From assembly GCA_033064195.1 (NCBI GenBank), contig JARBJD010000255.1, positions 45,074 to 109,073 on the forward strand: a stretch of DNA of 64,000 nucleotides, in the 5' to 3' direction. A model generated the notes under the pieces. It worked only from the letters and a program-made list of their open reading frames with translations. It had not been told where the DNA came from and did not search any database. Position 1 is the first letter of the stretch. Each line of letters starts with the position of its first letter. This stretch comes from Blattamonas nauphoetae. Taxonomy: Eukaryota > Preaxostyla > Oxymonadida. Positions 33,582-44,475 of the stretch are shown in pieces. Both the position numbers and the translations under genes were made by a program.

Positions 33582-35857
33582 GGTTAAGTATAGGCGCAGA
33601 TCCGATTTTGGATACACGCAGATCCATTTTTTTGGATACGCGCAGATCCAAATGGATTCACGCAGATCTAACTGGTGAAACTCTTATCTGTCAATTTTTG
33701 AGTTATTTTCAATTGCATACTATCTCAAATGAAATAAAGTGACGTGAAAGAGCATTTTGTGTGAAGAATTTCGCTTTTTTCGTGATTGAGCGAGTCCTTG
33801 TGTGATCATTCGGAAAACGAGGGGGTGTCAAGTGGTTTGCCTCCCTTGTGCAGTCTGTTGTAAAGTGTGTCGTTCACATTCACTGGCACCTCAACCAGCT
33901 CCTCCCCGCATCTGACTCCCATCTTCGACTTCACATTTGCCCGAGCTCGTCCACTGTTGTTGAGACTGTCCATTGTGTCAAAGAAATCCTTCTGTGCCAC
34001 AGCGTGTGACCCGATTGTGGTTGGCACGTTGTGGTGCATGATGTGATCCGTGTGGCCTGCGTTCATAGCAATGATCATCGCTTCTTGCTCGTCTATTTTT
34101 GCGACGTCGATGGGATTCTGTTGATCCAGGTCTTGGCTCTTCAATGAAGTCTCTTTGTCGCTCTTCTGATTCGTTCCCGTTCGGTAGGTGAGTGTGTAGA
34201 CTGGAGGGGTGTCTGATTCATCGAGATTTGATGAATATTTGGTGAACGATGAATTCCTCGCAACAACGACCAACACATGTTCAAATCGGCCGCGAGTGTC
34301 CCTGAAAGTGGTTAGGGCTTTCTTTCGCAGCACATGACATCACAATCTGCCTTGTTTTCGCGAACAGTCGGCGTGTTGGTTGGGGAGCGATGTTGGACAT
34401 GTTTCGGAGTGAGGAGTGAGTCGGTGAGATCTTCGTTGAGGTAAGAGCGACATAAAGTGAGGAAACCTCACCGAATCCAAGCAGGGGGTCTGTGACGGAG
34501 GGATCGTACTGTATCGATCGAAGTTCAACGATGAAAGAGCTCCAGTATCTGCAACATCATTAAATGAAACGCACACTTGACTGTTTTGGAGGAATGAGGC
34601 CGAAAGATTTCGAAAAGAGGACGATGGGAGGAGATAGATGTGGCTTATTTGGGCGAGGGAGTTGAGAAGTGGGAGTGACGCCAAAGTCATAGCAAAAAGC
34701 TAGGAACTTGAATCAAAGACCATTCCTTGTTGTGAGATGGGGAATGGTGTTGATGAGAGCCGATATTTTGATTGGATCATCGGAAGAGTCGAGCCACGGT
34801 GAAAACGGAATGAGATACGTTTGCTGGGCAGAGAATAAAGACAATATTCAAAATGATACACAATTTTGAGCATACTTGTGATGGTTACAAACACAATACT
34901 GTTATTCGTCCCTGTGATGATGGTGTTCAGTTTTGATGGTCTGGATTGGAGATTGGAGATGTTCTGAGAATCAAACATGACGATAGTAGCTCAAAATTGC
35001 AAACCGAAGCACCAAATGATGGAGTTACCCTTATTTTCTCCATGGATCGTCTATCGCGGGATGTGCGATTACGGAAGATCAAAATCAGTGTCCTTTCATC
35101 ACAATTTTTGATTTTTATGCTTTTCTGGTGTCGTCCCTCTGCCGTTCTGTCTTCATTTTCTCTCTTTCAGGTGGGTAGGAATGATCATCCATCTGCAGAA
35201 GAGTGGGCTTGATGATCACGATCAGTTGAGGGACGGAGTGCACAAGAGGGCTATGAAGATCGAGAAAGAGGGGAAGGCGAAGATAGGGATGTCGATGAGA
35301 TACTGTTGAGAAAGAAAGTGATCCATTTGTAAGAACAAATGAGAAGATGCTGAAAGACTCGAATCAAGGCGAAAAATCACCTACAAACTGAGTTTGTTTT
35401 GACGGATATCCCGATTGTTCGCCAGATGGTTGATAATATGGCCTCAGAAACTAGAAATTCATAAAGAAGGCGAAGATGAGAAGAGCAATCAATCGGAGAG
35501 AGAACAGACGTTTCAGATGGGACAGAAAGGATGATGAAAGAGGAATCAGGGAAGGTGAACGTGGAGACATGTATACCCAATAACGAATCAGGATTCGGAG
35601 GAGAAACCAAGATGAGAATACGGGTGATGGTAAGATCAACTTTGTCATGTGAAGATGTAACAAATTTTAATTTGCGAAGAGTTTTTGAGAGTTAAAGCGA
35701 ATTGTGAGCATTCAGAGTGAAACGTCATGAAATGGCAAGGGTAAGCACAAATAAATCATCGATCCTTTTGGATCTGCGTGTATCCATTTGGATCTGCGCG
35801 TATCCAAAAAAATGGATCTGCGCGTAGCGAAAATCGGATCTGCGCCTATACTTAACC
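33582..35857. mobile_element. Pack-type DNA transposon A, 2,276 bp, 8 bp duplication
   Basis: The ends GGTTAAGTATAGGCGCAGAT and its inverse extend ~90 bp inward as clustered copies of a GGATCTGCG(C/T)GTATCC-like unit in both orientations. Direct repeat CAGTCAGA lies at 33574-33581 and 35858-35865. Removing the element and one copy restores the host frame (SISISDCFFQTC). No transposase is visible. The interior carries a host-like juxtamembrane/pseudokinase fragment. The 8 bp duplication allows hAT or Mutator-like membership; the repeat-rich ends recall Mutator-like Pack elements. Confidence 0.8.
33806..34333 (-). pseudogene. Captured piece of a receptor-like gene inside transposon A
   Basis: The frame reads through an acidic juxtamembrane-like region into CGEELVEVPVNVNDTLYNRL followed by HKG, where the N-lobe of the pseudokinase begins in the family (compare DTLYNRIHKG in the 7710-12081 gene and NTLFNRLHG in the giant gene). 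It stops soon after. There is no membrane helix before it and no APE or LWE region after it. The source is a paralogue, not the gene the element sits in. Confidence 0.65.
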
Positions 35858-36518
35858 CAGTCAGAGATGGAAATTGATGAACTGGATTGACAGAAGACAC
35901 TTCCTCCGTTTGGCACAGATGCTCCAGTGGTCGCACATTCTGTGAAGGAAGATGAAGAGATTGTGATTGGACGATTTGCGACAGATTCAGACACAAAAAT
36001 CGCTCCTCCACGATTGCTCGTTGCGGTGGAAAAGCATTTGAGGAAGAAGCACTGCGTGACGTTCAGAGAGGAAGTTGACTTGTCGAGGCTGATTGCAGCT
36101 CCTCCTTTGAAGGCCTCGGCAGCAACGGACATGTCGTTGAATGTACAGAGAGTGAACTTGACCGATGTCGCTCCGGATGCTGATGTCACTGATGTTCGCT
36201 TGATGTTGGTTGAGGTGATGTTTTTGTGCTTCATGTCGATGTCAGCATTCGATGTGCGGACACAGGAAGAGAACGAAGTGTTCACACAATCAACATTGAA
36301 CCCCAAACCAGCACCACACAGTCGGGTAAGTCTAGGCTCAGATCTGAAAAAGTCTAGACGCAGATCTGCAGATCGGTCTAGGCGCAGATCTGAAAGTCTA
36401 CACGCAGATCTGTCATTACACTCGTTCTTATCGATTCTTTACCGCATTTTATTCAACAAACACCTCAATATCCACATCACTTCCACTTTTTTTGCTCATT
36501 TCTTACTTTCTGACTTTT

Positions 36519-36737
36519 TTACAATCTGGGTTCATCGTTGTCAAAGAGATCCTGGGTTGATCTCGGACTGTTCCTTCCCATTAACGCGTCTTTCAATGAG
36601 AGACCCTTCCAGACATTTTTCCGGAACTTTGTCGTCGGATTCACGAACATATAGCCCTCCCGACTCTCCATCTTCTCTACACCGCCAGCATTTAATTCTC
36701 CACTACCCAGACCGAAGTATGCATTCCATTTGGTCAT
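36519..36737 (-). other. Open frame of 72 codons near the left end of transposon B
   Basis: The frame encodes MTKWNAYFGLGSGELNAGGV and a polar remainder ending DLFDNDEPRL. Its composition looks protein-like, but I do not recognise it. It could be part of a captured host gene or a transposon gene remnant. Confidence 0.3.
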
Positions 36738-36879
36738 TTCACCTCTCTAACCTGATTTCCAAGTTCATTTTCCTTGATCTCCGAGCCCATCCTCCACTAT
36801 GTTCCGTCTGAAAAGTCAACTCCAGCTCCCATCGACAGCCTCGACGGACGGTGGTCACTCAGTATTCGAATCCGCTCAC

Positions 36880-39800
36880 AACTGAGAATTTCTACTTACA
36901 GAAAAGAGGAAGAATTGAAACAGAACGTCCAGAATAGCGAAAACAGTACAACATTGTGAGAACGACCAAGAAAGGCGACGATGCGAAGGAAACAAAAGGG
37001 AAGGGGATGAAGACCAACAATTTGAGGTTGATGAGGACATCGAAGGAGAATATGAACAAACAGGAAGAGGCAGTTGAAGATGAGGTGAACAAGACGATGG
37101 AGATGCCGATGACAACCTACAAGAATTTGAGCAATCAGAACGCGAAGACAGAGATGCTGAGGAACAGTATGAAGAAATATGCGAAGATACCGGATCTTAA
37201 CAGAATGCACATGGGGAAGAAAACAAGAATGATGAAGTTGTCGAAAACGATCATCTCGACGATCAAGATCCCAACACTGCCGGTCCTGAAAATGAGCAAG
37301 CTGAATCTGAACATGAAGATTTGCAGGAGGAAGATGATGTAAAAGCTGAAGAAGTGGAATATTTCGAAGAAGACCAAGTTGAAGACGAAGAAATCGAAGC
37401 AGAAGTCAAAACGCGCTCATTTGGCGCACGAACCTAAAAAGAAGAATCAAACGATAAAGAAAACGAGATGCAAGAAAATGAACAAAATTATAAGGATGAT
37501 GCGAAATTTGTAGAACCAGTGGATGAACAAGCAGAAACAGACGATCAATTTGAAGACAATGAACAAGTAGAAGGGACAGAATTAGAAGCAGAAAAAGAAG
37601 AAGACAGCAAACACTCAGTCAAATCACGGGAGAAATTTCAAGGAGATAAATCGTCCCGGAGTTCGAAATCCAATCGGACATCCAAAAGATCAAGCTCCGA
37701 ATCTCGGAAATCACGCTCTTCAGAAGAAAAATTGGATTTCCTCGAAGAAACAAACCTGAAAAACAAGATGGACAGGAGGAAGTGTTTGAAGACCAACAAG
37801 AATATGGAATGGAGGAAGGCAACAGCTTCGATCCTCAGTTGGACAAGAAATCAATGCATTAATGAAAACCAACGAAAATGAAAACGAAATTGTGACAACA
37901 CGAACATGTGGGGAAACAGAATGTGGAAAAGTAGGATCGGTGCGTGGTACTGATTTCGAATCCAATTCTGACGCTGAAAAGGAAGAATCAGGCGAAAAAG
38001 ACGAAAATGAGTAAGAAAACGACAAAGAAGTTGTGGTCGAAGAAGATGATGAGGCAAAATTGGAAGAAGGGGAAGCAACTCCAAATCAGCAATCTGGATA
38101 CAAAGATGAAGATATTCGGTTCGGAATATTCTTTTCACGAATCAGAAGAAGGAGTGGACGAAAAGGAAAAAGGAGAAGAAGATGAGAAGGAAGTGGAAAA
38201 CGAGGAAGCAGAGAGATTGGCAAGGGAGAAGGCTGAGGAGGAAGAAGCGGTCACGGAGAGAGATTTCAAACGCCTTCAGGATGAAGAAGAGGGGAGGGCG
38301 AAATTGGAAGACGAGGAGCGCCAGAGAGAGGAAGAAGAAAGGGAAAACGAGGAAGAACGACCTCGACAAGAAGACGAGAAATTGAAGCAAAACTGGCCGA
38401 GCTTCGACGACAGGAAAGAGCACAAGAAGAACTGATGCGAGAAGAACAGGAAGCAGCACGAAGACGAAAGAAGGAGCGACATGAAGCGAAGATGGAGAAG
38501 AAAAGGAAGGAAGAGGAACAACGCGAAGCAAAACGAAAAAAGAGAAAAACCACTTGGTCCATATTTAGCCTTCAAAGACAAGCAATGTCTAATCATCGAC
38601 ACCGCCATGTTCAGAAAGAACATCAAACAGAACATGGCAGCCGAACTGAAGAAGGAGAAAGAGTGTGGGAAACAGGAGGATGAAAAGGAACAAAGTGAGA
38701 AGAAAGTAAAGAACCAGGGAGCCATGACAATGACGAAATTAAACGTGATCCCGTTGGCCCAATGCTCGCTGATCTCGCTGGAGAATGATGGAGAGTGGGT
38801 GGTATTGGACAACATGGGAATTATGGCGATGAGCGCGATGACATACAAATACAGTTAGACAAAAACAACAACACAGCCGATCACAATCAAGATCACCGTG
38901 TTCAACTCATCGCTGGCAGATCAAGGAATCTTTGCCCAGCCGCTGCTGAGTTTGTTCACAGACGCCGAGCCCGAGATCCTTCTCAACAACGTGACCTTCA
39001 AGAATCTGATAATGGTCGAGAAGACACAAGATTCCGGTGACACAGATCATCAAGATCGAATCGAATGGAGCGATATCATTCACCGACACAACGTTTGACG
39101 AATGAGAATATTCGAGCACAGACAATGAAAAGATCTTCATTGCAGGATCACGTCTTCACACTCAGATCAAGGCAGCGCAATGGAAAGACTCGTTCTTATC
39201 CACACAGATTAGATCTGTGCTGATGTATTCTCTGGAGCCGCCTGAGATTCGCATCCTGCTGAACGCAAGCGTGAATGAGGCAAGCACCCATCCGAACTGT
39301 GGGTCGTATCGCTTCACTTGCTCATCGCTGGATTCAGGATATCGCTTGGCAGAGACGAACGAGTTTGAGGAAGTTCAGACGCAGGCGAACTCGGAATTGC
39401 TGAAAACGATGCGAATAACACATGAAGAGGTGATTCAGTCGCATTCGGAGGCTGAAATTCGGACGATCACTCAGAAGAGCGATGCTGGGATCGATGTGAA
39501 TGCAGAAGGGAAGACAGCAACACTGAAGCACATGATCTTTAAGCTGGTCCCAGCGACGACGATGGAAACATTCGTGTCTGTGGAAACTGGTGTCCTGTCG
39601 CTGGAAAAGTGACACATTGGAACAGACACAGACACGGAGCTGGGAGATTCTCTACACTGCCTGATATGGATCAAGGAAGGGAGCACACTGATGCTGGTGG
39701 ACACACCATTCAAATAGCTGAGTTTCACTCACGAGACACTCAGAACAGTGCTCTACATCGAAGCATGGGGAGTTCTGTCGACAACACAAGGCTCACCATT

Positions 39801-40230
39801 CATGGAAATCAACTCGAATGCGACCGGATCACTTGTGTTCCTGGAATCAGATGATTTGGAACGAGACTCGAAGCTGGAGCCTCTGACGTTTTTCTCGTGC
39901 GCAACGGAATCTGTTCTTTGGGGAGATGGACGGGCTGACAGTGAACGACGATGGGGATGATAATGATGTGTGTGGACTGGTGGAGTTGCCGTGTTCTTCG
40001 CTGGACTTTGGATTTGAACATCTGAAGAAAGAAGAGAAGACACTGGAAACAAGTTTCAAAGTGGAGACGATTCAGGAGAAGGCCAGACGAGCACAATGGA
40101 CAATCTGAAGATGGAGGTTGTGGAAGGAACACGAGAAAAGGCGGTTCTGACACTGCAGCTGCATCGACAATCGCGTTCACTGTGAAGAATGAGGAAAAGC
40201 TGAAGATTGGATACAAAATCTGAACAAGCG
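36880..40230 (+). pseudogene. Captured acidic coiled-coil / beta-helix host gene in transposon B
   Basis: From ~36.9 to 38.6 kb the plus strand encodes long Glu/Asp/Lys/Arg-rich, coiled-coil-like stretches spread over several frames. From ~38.87 kb it becomes a beta-helix protein (FAQPLLSLFTDAEPEILLNN, then VTFKNL). A 131-codon frame follows at 39217-39612, and near 39950 comes the restart motif DDNDVCGLVELPCSSLDFGF. Several stops and shifts break it, and it has no start or end of its own. It is a different surface-gene family from the one the element sits in. Some breaks could be sequencing error, but there are too many for all to be. Confidence 0.6.
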
Positions 40231-41563
40231 TTCTATCAGTTTTGGAAGACAGCACATCGCCATGGCTTGCCAGAATCTCCGCGAAGATCTGTGCACTGGA
40301 TCCTCCCTCGGTGCGGCACTGTCATTCTTTGTGCGGAACAATCATCTTCTCTCGATGAGGGAGATCAACTCTGATTTCACTTTACTGCAACAATTTCAAA
40401 AAATGAGAGGTCACCAACACATTCTTCGTTTTCCACGTCACTTATTTTGATATTAGATGTTTTATAGTGAAAAATTGAGACAATAATGACAGATCTGCGT
40501 GTAGACTTTCAGATCTGCGTCTAGACGGATCTGCAGATCTGCGTCTAGACTTTTTCGGATCTGAGCCTAGACCTACCCCACACAGTCCTGTCCCCATGTC
40601 GTGGTTCGTGCTCAAAGAAATCCTGTTCCCAACCACTCTCTCCCACACACAACTCCCCACTCCAAAACCAGTCTTGTTTCCACTTTCTTCTCCAATCTCA
40701 AAACTGCTCGTCACATTCAAAAGACAGCTTGATCGAAGTTCGGTCGAAATCTCTCCAACCATCCCAATCTTCTCAATATCTGACCCTGACAACAGCGACT
40801 TCCCAAAAAACGAGAAAAGAGGGCCAGTTCCAAGTCCAAAGTGCGTCGAATCGAACGACAGTCCAACTCCAATAATCTCTTCCCTTTCAACACATCCATC
40901 ACCAAATCCCTCCTCACCTCCCTTCCATTCTTCATTGTTCGTGTTCAGTTGTCCATATCCTCGACCAACAAGTGGAAGAACCACATTCAGAGTCGATGAT
41001 TTGTGACTGCTCCCAACGATCACAATCCGGCTCGACCCACTTCCAACAGAGTCCGCAAGCACAAATCCCGAACATTCCATGTTTGACAACAGTTCGCTAT
41101 CAATCACCGAAACCAAAGACCCAACAACCAAACAGATTGTGGTTCCAGCCATTCCCGCGTCCAGTCCAAATGATCGCATCGTCAACGAACTATTCCGCAC
41201 CTCCATCATCCATCGTTCAGGATGGTTGAGCTTTGTTGTCGGTCGGATCGTGCTTTCGTCAGCATTGCCATTTCGTTCGTTTTGGACATTCGCTTTGTGC
41301 GTCAGCCATGTCTTGTTTCCATCAAGTTCCACTGATTTTGAGACAATCTCAATTCCATTCGTCCAGTACAATCCAGAATCAAATGATAGATGCATAGATT
41401 CCGAGTTTGAGGCCAAATTGTATTCCGCAACTATCTTCTCAAAGACAATATCGAAATCTTGGTAGTGTTCATCAGCACAATGTAGCATGCAACAGAACAA
41501 CAGTAACATCGGCATAGGAGGCGATATTCAATGCAATTAAGAAAAATCGTTTAAGTTGACTTA

Positions 41564-41886
41564 CAGGGTGAGCCAAAAGTAACCTTCTCTAGGGGCCGAT
41601 CAAAGCCTTTTTCGACAAAAGTTAAAAAAGAGAGTTTCAAGACGTGAAATATGAAGAGAGTGATCATTAAAGCTTAACTGAATTCTCGTTCGTTTTTTGT
41701 CAGAAATCGGGACATGCGAACGATCTGACTTCATTCGTACACTGCACTGAAGTTGATTAGAAAGAAATCAGTGAATGAGGTGGTGAGCAAACAGTATAGC
41801 GACAACGATCTCTATTTGATGTTTGTTTTCGAAAAGATGACATAAAAACACAATTGTGGGATGAAGGTTACTTTTGGCTCACCCTG
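41564..41886. mobile_element. Mariner-type MITE, 323 bp
   Basis: Inverted ends CAGGGTGAGCCAAAAGTAAC (extending to 22 bp) are flanked by TA at 41562-41563 and 41887-41888. It has no coding capacity. It lies ~50 bp upstream of the giant gene's ATG. The TA duplication and end type point to Tc1/mariner; the 8 bp flanks do not match, so it is not hAT. Confidence 0.8.
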
Positions 41887-41929
41887 TAGATCCAACCCTT
41901 GGTTCGCTCAATTCATCTACTTCTATCAT

Positions 41930-41968
41930 CTCGAGAATTTAGTCTCGACCTGTCTCTGGTTCGAATGA
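41930..41968 (+). promoter_or_regulatory. Conserved start-proximal box, copy 3
   Basis: CTCGAGAATTTAGTCTCGAC followed by CTGTCTCTGGTTCGA runs into ATGATG, at the same distance as in the other copies. It survives in a gene whose coding part has decayed. Confidence 0.6.
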
Positions 41969-41996
41969 TGACATGAGCCTCCCTGCTGTATATCTA

Positions 41997-42890
41997 TACC
42001 TGTCAGGCATGTGTTTACTCGATGTCAAATGCCAACAACCACTCTCAATGGGCTCGATCACATCTTCATATTAGAAAGGTCATAAATCACACTCTATATG
42101 TGTATAAACATATTATCAACTCATTTTACTTCGCATTGGGAAGTATTACTGGCAGAGACAGATGGGGTGGTGTTTTGAGAAAAAATGTTAAAAATCAATG
42201 TAGTGAAAACGACACGTCAAACGAAAACTCCAGAGGTGGAACACAATCGACAGAAGAAGACAGAGAAAGACGGTTTGGGGAGATGAATCTCAAAGAAGAA
42301 GTCAAAAAAGTGTTGGTGAGAAGGTTTTGTGTCTGAGTAGTCTTTGGCAACATATCAATGTATCTGGTTGGATTTTCTCATTAAGATCGCTCTTCCATCA
42401 CGTCAGAGGGGAATTTAGTTCGTTGGAGCGGTTGTAAGGAGAAATCGAGGCAGGCACCGTTTGAAGGGGGGATCTAGTCTCGAAACAAAAAGAATGACTG
42501 AAAGAATGAAAAATACCGTTGGAAATACATGACTTTTGCGTGATTTACTGGTCTTCTGTTTAGATCGTTGTCTCTTGGCACGATCGTGAGACCCGGAGTG
42601 ACATCGAAATATGAAGACAAACAGTCCTTTCAGGAAGTGAAGCAAGATCAACCCATGAAACACATATTTCATACGAGAACTGTGTCAGAAGGCAGATATG
42701 TTGAGTATTTATCCCTTAAAGTTGTGCGTCCATCTCATTACTTCCACTTTCAACTCAGATTGTGGTCTTTATCGTGTTGTTTGTCGATTTGAAAAAAGAT
42801 CTCGGACCCATCATTGGGAATGGTCATGCCCGGGCGTGTCAATGCTTTTCGGTAAAAACATGGATGCCATGCCATGCCTGACAGGTATAT
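41997..42890. mobile_element. 894 bp element with 8 bp duplication
   Basis: The ends ATACCTGTCAGGCATG and the inverse of ATATACCTGTCAGGCATG are flanked by GTATATCT at 41989-41996 and 42891-42898. There is no plausible protein. The family is uncertain; an 8 bp duplication suggests hAT, but the ends are not CAGGG-like. It sits inside a decayed surface gene. Confidence 0.65.
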
Positions 42891-43160
42891 GTATATCTGA
42901 TGAATATCTTTAATCTCAATTTCGAAGGCGACAATGGTTCAAAGAAATGGTTCGATCTCAGACTTCGCCTCTCCATTCGAAAATCACGAATGATTTCACG
43001 GGGAATTATCGGAACAGATGGAATTGGTATCTTACTGACACGAACAGCTCGAAAGTTCGAGTGCTTGATGACGAGCTCAATATGATTGAGTCAAGACGAT
43101 TCCAATTCTCAAACCAGCCATGCTCTCTAAAATCTGAAGTGTTTCATTCACAAATGTCAT

Positions 43161-44171
43161 CTATTCCGGTGGAGGGATATTCATTCCCAAAGTATTGGTG
43201 ATTTTGGACGAATAAAACTTCACAGCCCTTCCATTCATTGTTGAGTTGTCTTGAAACAGTGCTTGTTCGAGTCCATCACCGAACCCTTCGTCTTCCAGTG
43301 TCTGCAGTAGTATCTTCGCTCTGTCCCAAGTGTCGGCTCCAACTGTCTCCCACTCGCAAATGTTGTTGGACATGAACCAGACGACAACGTGTTTATAGTC
43401 ATCATTGTGTTCCAAATCAGAGAGAAGTGTCGGATAGAGCATTGGGATGCGAGAAGAACAAACGAAAGTCAGTGTTGGTTGGTGGAAGGCACTCAATTCC
43501 AAGATTTCAGAGATCAAAAGCAGAGCCGTTTTGAATTCAAAGGCAAACGACCTTAGGAAAGGGTTTTGGAGGAGATGGACGAGAGATGGTTCCACCAAGA
43601 CCAATACTTCATTCAGCACCACATCTCGGACAGATTCAGGGTCAATGTTGGATGTGGGGGAGAAGGATTGGGCAGCTTCGGGTGACGAGAGCCACACGCC
43701 ATATCGAAGAAAGCCAATCATGGCGCCCAGAAGTCTCTGATCTTCCACAACAGAAAGATCTCGCAGAGAGGGTGTGGAAAGGAGTCTTGGAAAGAGGTTT
43801 GAGGAGACTAGAGCAAGGCGGTCTGTTGAAGGACTCCATATTTGATAGCGGTGAATGAAAACGAGGATATCCCTAACAATTGATGGATGGGGTGAAGATA
43901 TGAGCACAACCACTGAATCTACGATCACTGAAGTGGTATTAGGGAAGTCTTGTCCAATAGCATTCAAAAAAACGTCGAATTGGATGTAAAGCTGGTTGAC
44001 ACAGCTGATCGACTGAAGTAACTTAGAAGCTTTGCTGACAAGTGCTTCGTCAAACTGGAAGCCATCTCTGACCATCGAAACAAGAGAGACAAAGGGTTTC
44101 GCCAGTGTTTCAGCTCGGAATAGAAAATCGGCTTTCCACCTGATGAAAGGAGAATATTCTGGTTCTATCAC
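43161..44171 (-). CDS. Helical-repeat protein of a lineage-expanded family
   Basis: The frame is 336 codons and starts without an ATG (GTG at 44171). It stays open to ~44270 (AVFTNDEDNPLKRTFQLQTG), again with no in-frame ATG. The 5' end may therefore be truncated, frameshifted from the short ATG frame at ~44310 (MSNNAESRVEIDRP), or in an unseen exon. The protein has no signal peptide or membrane helix and is Leu/Ser-rich and helical (LVSMVRDGFQFDEALVSKAS, SVVVLISSPHPSIVRDILVF), ending NTLGMNIPPPE. It resembles a very abundant Blattamonas family of cytosolic armadillo-like proteins, as I remember them. Function is unknown. Confidence 0.6.
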   Translation of the reverse strand: MIEPEYSPFIRWKADFLFRAETLAKPFVSLVSMVRDGFQFDEALVSKASKLLQSISCVNQLYIQFDVFLNAIGQDFPNTTSVIVDSVVVLISSPHPSIVRDILVFIHRYQIWSPSTDRLALVSSNLFPRLLSTPSLRDLSVVEDQRLLGAMIGFLRYGVWLSSPEAAQSFSPTSNIDPESVRDVVLNEVLVLVEPSLVHLLQNPFLRSFAFEFKTALLLISEILELSAFHQPTLTFVCSSRIPMLYPTLLSDLEHNDDYKHVVVWFMSNNICEWETVGADTWDRAKILLQTLEDEGFGDGLEQALFQDNSTMNGRAVKFYSSKITNTLGMNIPPPE

Positions 44172-44475
44172 ATGAATGCGAGGAGAAAGAGAGAGAAACT
44201 TTCTGATTGAACCAGTCTGAAGTTGGAATGTTCTCTTGAGAGGATTGTCTTCATCGTTCGTGAAAACTGCCTGGGTCGATCAATCTCGACTCTGGACTCA
44301 GCATTGTTAGACATCATGGGTTATGAAGTTGGAGAATTCATCGACACATGGTGGTCCGTATATCCTTAACGAAACGAACGTCTAACTCTTCAGAGTCATA
44401 AACCACATTATGGTCCGGATCAAACGTATCTCTGTAATCTTCGAGACATTCTGAATTTTACCCTAACAACCCTGA
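44172..44475. other. Short divergent intergenic region
   Basis: About 300 bp separates the minus-strand gene at 43161 from the plus-strand gene at 44476. It presumably holds the start region of the latter. No conserved box is seen. Confidence 0.4.

Larger units (their letters stand above)
36324..40579. mobile_element. Pack-type DNA transposon B, 4,256 bp, 8 bp duplication
   Basis: The left end GGGTAAGTCTAGGCTCAGAT and the right end (inverse GGGGTAGGTCTAGGCTCAGA) continue ~95 bp inward as repeated TCTAGACGCAGATCTG-like units. ACACAGTC is duplicated at 36316-36323 and 40580-40587. Removing the element and one copy restores the host frame (GTGLCGAGLGFNVDC). The end sequence is related to transposon A (GG.TAAGT.TAGG and a shared CGCAGATC core), so the two are one family. 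No transposase is seen. The interior is a ~3.3 kb piece of a different host gene plus an unplaced frame at 36737-36519. Confidence 0.8.
22284..41515 (-). pseudogene. Giant receptor-like gene interrupted by four transposons and one TGA
   Basis: The minus-strand coding parts are 41515-40588, 36323-35866, 33581-32427, 31025-27335 and 23065-22284. Leaving out each element and one copy of its target duplication gives 7,014 nt, exactly 2,338 codons in one frame. The only internal stop is TGA at 27758-27756, where the paralogue at 7710 has a Trp (ESLE-stop-RGRLAFG versus NEEWTARIVFG). Order: signal peptide (MPMLLLFCCMLHCADE), beta-helix, about ten ~90-residue Ig-like repeats (each ending like YGKTYTVSS then FTTP.EP.RL), a second beta-helix restart (CGDSSLPCSTMDVAW), a membrane helix (WWIPLVIVLACALLTVILIV, plus-strand ~27580-27650), and a pseudokinase (NTLFNRLHG, RWSAPE, LGLILWEITTG) lacking HRD and DFG. 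Confidence 0.85.
41930..43150 (+). pseudogene. Decayed surface gene with its start box still visible
   Basis: The conserved start-proximal box and ATGATG at 41966 are followed almost at once by a stop. Beyond the transposon at 41997-42890 the plus strand still resembles the gene at 55627: GGAACAGATGGAATTGG and then CTGACACGAACAGCTCGAAAG match GGAACAGATGGAATTGGC and CTGACACAAACTCCTCGAAAG at ~56310-56360. Large parts are missing, so this is an old remnant of that subfamily. Confidence 0.6.

Noticed and set aside
36900-38870. A free-standing Glu/Lys-rich coiled-coil gene
   Set aside because: The coding sense jumps frame repeatedly and lies wholly between the inverted ends of transposon B, so it is treated as captured cargo.
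16243-40579. The transposons acting as ordinary spliceosomal introns
   Set aside because: None has GT-AG at the duplication boundaries, and real introns in this window are 45-87 nt. Exact duplications point to transposition.
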